This document shows, piece after piece, positions 13,001 through 16,061 of a DNA stretch of 16,061 nt. Position 1 is the stretch's first letter. Every line of letters begins with the position of its first letter. This stretch comes from Flavobacteriales bacterium UBA7382. GTDB taxonomy: Bacteria; Bacteroidota; Bacteroidia; Flavobacteriales_D; Sanyastnellaceae. Under the pieces are notes generated by a model. It saw nothing but the letters and a program-made list of their open reading frames with translations. It was not told where the DNA came from and did no database searches. The stretch covers positions 1 to 16,061 of the forward strand of contig DKNS01000044.1 of NCBI GenBank assembly GCA_002469765.1, read 5' to 3'. The position numbers were made by a program, and so were the translations under genes.

Positions 13001-14827
13001 ATGGTACATGGCAGGCGACACAACCAAGACGACAGGCCCACGAAAAAATTCGCGGTGGCCGATTTGAAAGGAATTGGGCGCATGAGGAAGTACCTCAAAC
13101 CGTACACCCTCCATTTCACGGCAGGCATTGTCATCATGAGCATCTCGGGCGTGCTGACGTTGGCCATCACAAGACTCTGGGGACAACTTGGAGGCGTAGG
13201 CACAACCGGCGCGGTGGGTGAATTGCCCTACCTCGGCATCCAACTCAATGACTTGGCTTCCATCGGCTGGACTCTTTTGACCGTTCTGGCAGTGCAAGCC
13301 GTGTTCTCCTTCATTCGGGTCATCCTGTTCGCGGACATGACTGAGAAGATGATGCTGTCGATGCGACAAGACGCGTTTGACGCGCTGGTCAGCATGCCCA
13401 TGGCCTTCTACGACGCAAGGCGTGTCGGAGACCTGAACAGCCGCATTTCTGCCGACATCGCCACCATTCAGGACATTTTCACAGTCACACTGGCTGAGTT
13501 GTTTCGAGGACTGATTTTGATTGTGGGAGGCATTGTGGCTCTGGGGTACTTCTCTGTGGATTTGACACTCTGGATGCTGGGAACCATCCCTGTGATGATC
13601 GTTGCGGCCATCGTGTTTGGCCGCTTCATCCGAAAACTCTCCAAGCGCACGCAAGACGAAGTGGCCGCATCCAACGTGGTGGTTCAAGACGTGCTGACTG
13701 CGATTGTGAGCGTCAAGAGCTACGCCAACGAATGGATGGAACGCCGGAAATATGGCAAGCACGCCCGAGAGATCAAATCCCTGGCCATGAAAGGGGCCTT
13801 TTGGCGCGGGGCGTTCGCGAGCTTCATCATTTTGTTTTTGTTTGGGGCCATCACCTTGGTCATTTTCAAGGGGGCCGACCTCATGCAGGAAGGTGAACTG
13901 GCGAGCGAACACTTCTTCTCCTTTCTTCTCATGACGGGTCTTGTCGCAGGAAGCATTGGGGGGATGGCTGCTCAGTTCAGCGCGCTTCAACGGGGGTTGG
14001 GCGCCATCGAATCGGTCATGGACATCGTGGACCAAGACCGCGAAGTACAGGACCTGGACCGAGAGCCCGTAGCGGTGTCCCTGAGACGGCCCATCGCGAT
14101 GGAAGACATTCATTTCAACTACCCCCAACGCCCGGAGGTGCCGGTGCTGCAAGGGTTCTCTATGTGCATAAAACCAGGTCAACAAATTGCCCTTGTGGGT
14201 TCCAGCGGGGCCGGAAAAAGCACAGTTGCTGCCATGCTTCTGCGTTTTCATGCTGCCAACCAAGGCACCTTCAAAGTGGGTGATGAGGACGTGGCATCCA
14301 TGGATTTGCGCGGATATCGTCAACGTGTGGCATTTGTGCCGCAAGAAGTGATTTTGTTTGGGGGGGATTTGAGAAGCAACATCCGCTACGGTCGCCCAGG
14401 CGCGTCAGAAGAGGCGGTGGTGGACGCTGCCAAAAAGGCCTTTGCTTGGGAATTCATCCAAGAATTTCCTGAAGGCCTTGACACGCTGGTTGGAGAACGG
14501 GGGGTTCAACTTTCAGGCGGCCAGCGCCAACGCATCGCCATTGCCCGGGCCATCTTGAAGGATCCAGATTTGTTGATCTTGGACGAAGCCACCAGCGCTT
14601 TGGACAGCACCTCCGAACGTGAGGTCCAAGCTGCATTGGACGCCTTGATGCAGGGGCGCAGCTCTGTGGTCATCGCCCACCGTCTCAGCACGGTGAAGGG
14701 CGCCGACCGCATTTGTGTCATGGAAGCCGGACGGGTTGTGGAACAAGGCAAGCACACCGATTTGATGGCCCAAGGCGGGCATTACGCCAAACTCGTCGAG
14801 AACCAAGAGCTGGTGGCCAACGGGTGA
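13001..14827 (+). CDS. ABC exporter half-transporter (membrane domain plus ATPase)
   Basis: This is an inner-membrane ABC half-transporter of the MsbA/multidrug exporter type, expected to work as a dimer. It has 608 residues from ATG 13001. The N-terminal type I exporter membrane domain spans about 30-330, with helices near 39-58, 84-108, 163-190 (GGIVALGYFS region), 190-207, 265-290 and 300-325. The ATPase domain spans about 365-600. All motifs are intact: Walker A GSSGAGKST (400-408), Q-loop Gln448, signature LSGGQRQR (504-511), Walker B LLILDEATSALD with Asp528 and Glu529, and H-loop His560 in VIAHRLSTV. The substrate is not known; lipid or drug export is typical of the family. In-frame GTG 13052 and ATG 13082 are alternative starts that keep the RKYLKPYTLHF block before the first helix. 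The gmd gene follows after 31 bases. Confidence 0.93.
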   Translation: MVHGRRHNQDDRPTKKFAVADLKGIGRMRKYLKPYTLHFTAGIVIMSISGVLTLAITRLWGQLGGVGTTGAVGELPYLGIQLNDLASIGWTLLTVLAVQAVFSFIRVILFADMTEKMMLSMRQDAFDALVSMPMAFYDARRVGDLNSRISADIATIQDIFTVTLAELFRGLILIVGGIVALGYFSVDLTLWMLGTIPVMIVAAIVFGRFIRKLSKRTQDEVAASNVVVQDVLTAIVSVKSYANEWMERRKYGKHAREIKSLAMKGAFWRGAFASFIILFLFGAITLVIFKGADLMQEGELASEHFFSFLLMTGLVAGSIGGMAAQFSALQRGLGAIESVMDIVDQDREVQDLDREPVAVSLRRPIAMEDIHFNYPQRPEVPVLQGFSMCIKPGQQIALVGSSGAGKSTVAAMLLRFHAANQGTFKVGDEDVASMDLRGYRQRVAFVPQEVILFGGDLRSNIRYGRPGASEEAVVDAAKKAFAWEFIQEFPEGLDTLVGERGVQLSGGQRQRIAIARAILKDPDLLILDEATSALDSTSEREVQAALDALMQGRSSVVIAHRLSTVKGADRICVMEAGRVVEQGKHTDLMAQGGHYAKLVENQELVANG

Positions 14828-14846
14828 ACGGCGACGGTTCCGCTTG

Positions 14847-14854
14847 TACATTTA
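14847..14854 (+). promoter_or_regulatory. Weak -10-like box (TACATTTA) before gmd
   Basis: TACATTTA differs from TAnnTTTG only in the last base and ends four bases before the gmd ATG. No -33 TTG is seen at the right spacing in the 31-base gap or the end of the ABC gene. It is probably weak, and read-through from the ABC gene is the simpler explanation for gmd expression. Confidence 0.22.
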
Positions 14855-14858
14855 ACGC

Positions 14859-15914
14859 ATGGCGACGAGGAAGAAAGCCCTAATCACAGGCATCACCGGA
14901 CAAGACGGCGCCTATCTAGCCGAGCTTCTTTTGGACAAAGGATACGAAGTGCACGGAATCAAGCGTCGAGCGTCTCAGCTCAACACCGAGCGCATCGACC
15001 ACTTGTACCAAGATCCGCACGAGCAAGATGTCCGTTTGACATTGCATTACGGGGACTTGGTTGACAGCACCAATTTGATCCGCATTGTTCAGGAGGTGCG
15101 GCCTGACGAAATCTACAACCTCGCCGCGCAAAGCCACGTCCGCGTCAGTTTTGACACGCCAGAGTACACCTCTGAGGTGGATGGATTGGGGACACTTCGG
15201 TTGTTGGAAGCCATCCGAATTTTGGGCATGGAAACCACCTCTCGGTTCTACCAAGCGAGCAGCTCGGAGTTGTTTGGCAAAGTCCAAGAATCTCCGCAGT
15301 CGGAAACCACACCCTTTTACCCCAGGAGTCCTTACGGTGTGGCCAAATTGTACGCGTTTTGGATTGTCAAGAATTACCGGGAGTCATATGGAATACACGC
15401 CAGCAATGGCATCCTTTTCAACCATGAGAGTCCTTTGAGAGGTGAAACGTTTGTGACGAGAAAAATCACCCGTGCCGTAGCGCGCATCAAATTGGACATG
15501 CAGGAATGCCTGCACCTGGGGAACTTGGATGCCCAGCGCGACTGGGGACACGCACGGGACTACGTGGAGGGGATGTGGCGCATGCTGCAGCAAGACACCC
15601 CGGACGATTACGTCTTGGCCACAGGTGTGACCACCACCATCCGCGAATTTGCCACCATGGCGTTTGCCGAAGCCGACATCAGCGTGTCGTGGCGCGGACA
15701 AGGGTCAGACGAAGAGGGATACTGCGCAGCATCAGGGCACGTCTTGGTGAAGGTGGACCCGCGCTACTTCCGACCGGCCGAAGTCGATGTGTTGATCGGC
15801 GACGCCTCCAAAGCTCAGGCCAAACTCGGCTGGAAAGCCAATTGCACGCTCAAGGAACTGTGCAAAGAGATGGTCCAGGCTGACTTGAAACTTGTTCAGC
15901 GCACGACCACCTGA
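14859..15914 (+). CDS. gmd: GDP-mannose 4,6-dehydratase
   Basis: The enzyme converts GDP-mannose to GDP-4-keto-6-deoxymannose, the precursor of GDP-fucose and related deoxysugars for surface polysaccharides. It is a cytosolic NADP-dependent short-chain dehydrogenase (extended type) of 351 residues, normal length. The Rossmann motif GITGQDG is at 11-17, HGIKRRAS near 32-39, NLAAQSHVRVSF near 87-98, SSSELFG near 134-140 with Glu137, and the catalytic Tyr159 and Lys163 in SPYGVAK. NHESPLRGETFVTRKI follows, and RDWGHARDYVEGMW is the conserved sugar-nucleotide region. All expected active-site residues are present. The start is the ATG 31 bases after the ABC exporter stop. The usual partner gene for GDP-fucose synthase (fcl) is not downstream within the window, so the final product (fucose, rhamnose or another deoxysugar) is open. 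Confidence 0.97.
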   Translation: MATRKKALITGITGQDGAYLAELLLDKGYEVHGIKRRASQLNTERIDHLYQDPHEQDVRLTLHYGDLVDSTNLIRIVQEVRPDEIYNLAAQSHVRVSFDTPEYTSEVDGLGTLRLLEAIRILGMETTSRFYQASSSELFGKVQESPQSETTPFYPRSPYGVAKLYAFWIVKNYRESYGIHASNGILFNHESPLRGETFVTRKITRAVARIKLDMQECLHLGNLDAQRDWGHARDYVEGMWRMLQQDTPDDYVLATGVTTTIREFATMAFAEADISVSWRGQGSDEEGYCAASGHVLVKVDPRYFRPAEVDVLIGDASKAQAKLGWKANCTLKELCKEMVQADLKLVQRTTT

Positions 15915-16015
15915 CCCGCCCACAGGTCGGGCGTCGGCCGCATCACGTCCCAACGGGTCGTCCCCCTTGAGTGGCCAAACCACCAAAGGAATGCATTCAG
16001 CGCACTTTGCGCCTC
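15915..16015. other. Intergenic stretch after gmd with a small GC hairpin
   Basis: No gene is seen here. A 5-bp stem (CGCCC at 15917-15921, GGGCG at 15929-15933) with a seven-base loop lies three bases after the gmd stop. It has no T tract, so as a terminator it is weak. If the end of a minus-strand gene follows, this is a convergent gap. Confidence 0.3.
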
Positions 16016-16061
16016 TTAAAAGTTGTCCAAATCGATGGGTCGCATCACGCCGAACCACTTT
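16016..16061 (-). CDS. Possible C-terminal end of a minus-strand gene (partial)
   Basis: On the minus strand the last bases of the window read KWFGVMRPIDLDNF and then a TAA stop at 16018-16016. The residues look like an ordinary protein end, and the stop is placed as expected for a gene convergent with gmd. Only 14 codons are visible, so no family can be named and chance is a real alternative. Confidence 0.3.
   Translation of the reverse strand, partial: KWFGVMRPIDLDNF

Noticed and set aside
12986..14344. Minus-strand open frame (452 residues) opposite the ABC exporter.
   Set aside because: It is a His/Gln-rich shadow frame without domains, while the plus strand has all ABC motifs.
13001..14827. 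The ABC exporter as the missing pump for the TolC/adaptor pair.
   Set aside because: It is a type I exporter half-transporter with six helices and fused ATPase, not a MacB-type permease. It is in a separate transcription unit 3.5 kb away beyond two oppositely oriented genes.
1..16061. CRISPR arrays, insertion sequences, att sites, tRNA or rRNA genes.
   Set aside because: No regularly spaced repeats, transposase frames, terminal inverted repeats or cloverleaf-like sequences were noticed on reading; a tRNAscan or repeat search was not possible here.

Overview
The window looks like a chromosomal segment of a fairly GC-rich member of the Bacteroidota, probably Flavobacteriales-like. The evidence is a RemB/Wzi-type outer-membrane protein of the gliding bacteria, paired haem-copper oxidase subunit III genes followed by subunit IV, SCO and DUF420 genes in the order usual for that phylum, TAnnTTTG-type -10 boxes, and no clear Shine-Dalgarno sequences. 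No mobile element, CRISPR array, rRNA or tRNA was seen. This taxonomic reading is inference from gene families and order.

Bases 3-6728 (+) hold a tightly packed cytochrome oxidase assembly block. A 5'-truncated RemB/Wzi-like beta-barrel gene overlaps ctaB (haem O synthase). Then come two oxidase subunit III genes, each with a soluble insert, a small subunit IV, and a double-domain SCO copper chaperone whose first domain has lost its three copper ligands. A DUF420/CtaM-like membrane protein and an 81-residue exported CxxC protein follow. Subunits I and II are not in the window. Several genes overlap by 1 to 4 bases, so much of the block is probably one transcript.

Bases 6755-10565 (+) hold a TolC-type outer-membrane factor, a MacA/HlyD-type adaptor and tsaB. 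No inner-membrane pump gene is adjacent. The tsaB reading frame does not stop at the usual place but runs straight into a lipoprotein signal and a degenerate Rieske-like domain, which is the strangest object in the window.

Bases 10577-12911 hold a terminator hairpin, ahcY (-), a divergent 4'-phosphopantetheinyl transferase gene (+), a symmetric 12-bp bidirectional terminator, and rpmH (-) with a good Bacteroidota-type promoter. Bases 12987-15914 (+) hold an ABC exporter half-transporter and gmd (GDP-mannose 4,6-dehydratase). The last 46 bases may encode the C-terminal end of a convergent (-) gene.

Together the genes are mostly housekeeping: respiratory oxidase biogenesis, envelope export, tRNA t6A modification, the S-adenosylhomocysteine cycle, carrier-protein activation, ribosome assembly and GDP-sugar synthesis. 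The unusual parts are the TsaB-lipoprotein fusion, the dead-plus-live SCO tandem, the CxxC miniprotein, and the extra soluble domains in both subunit III proteins.
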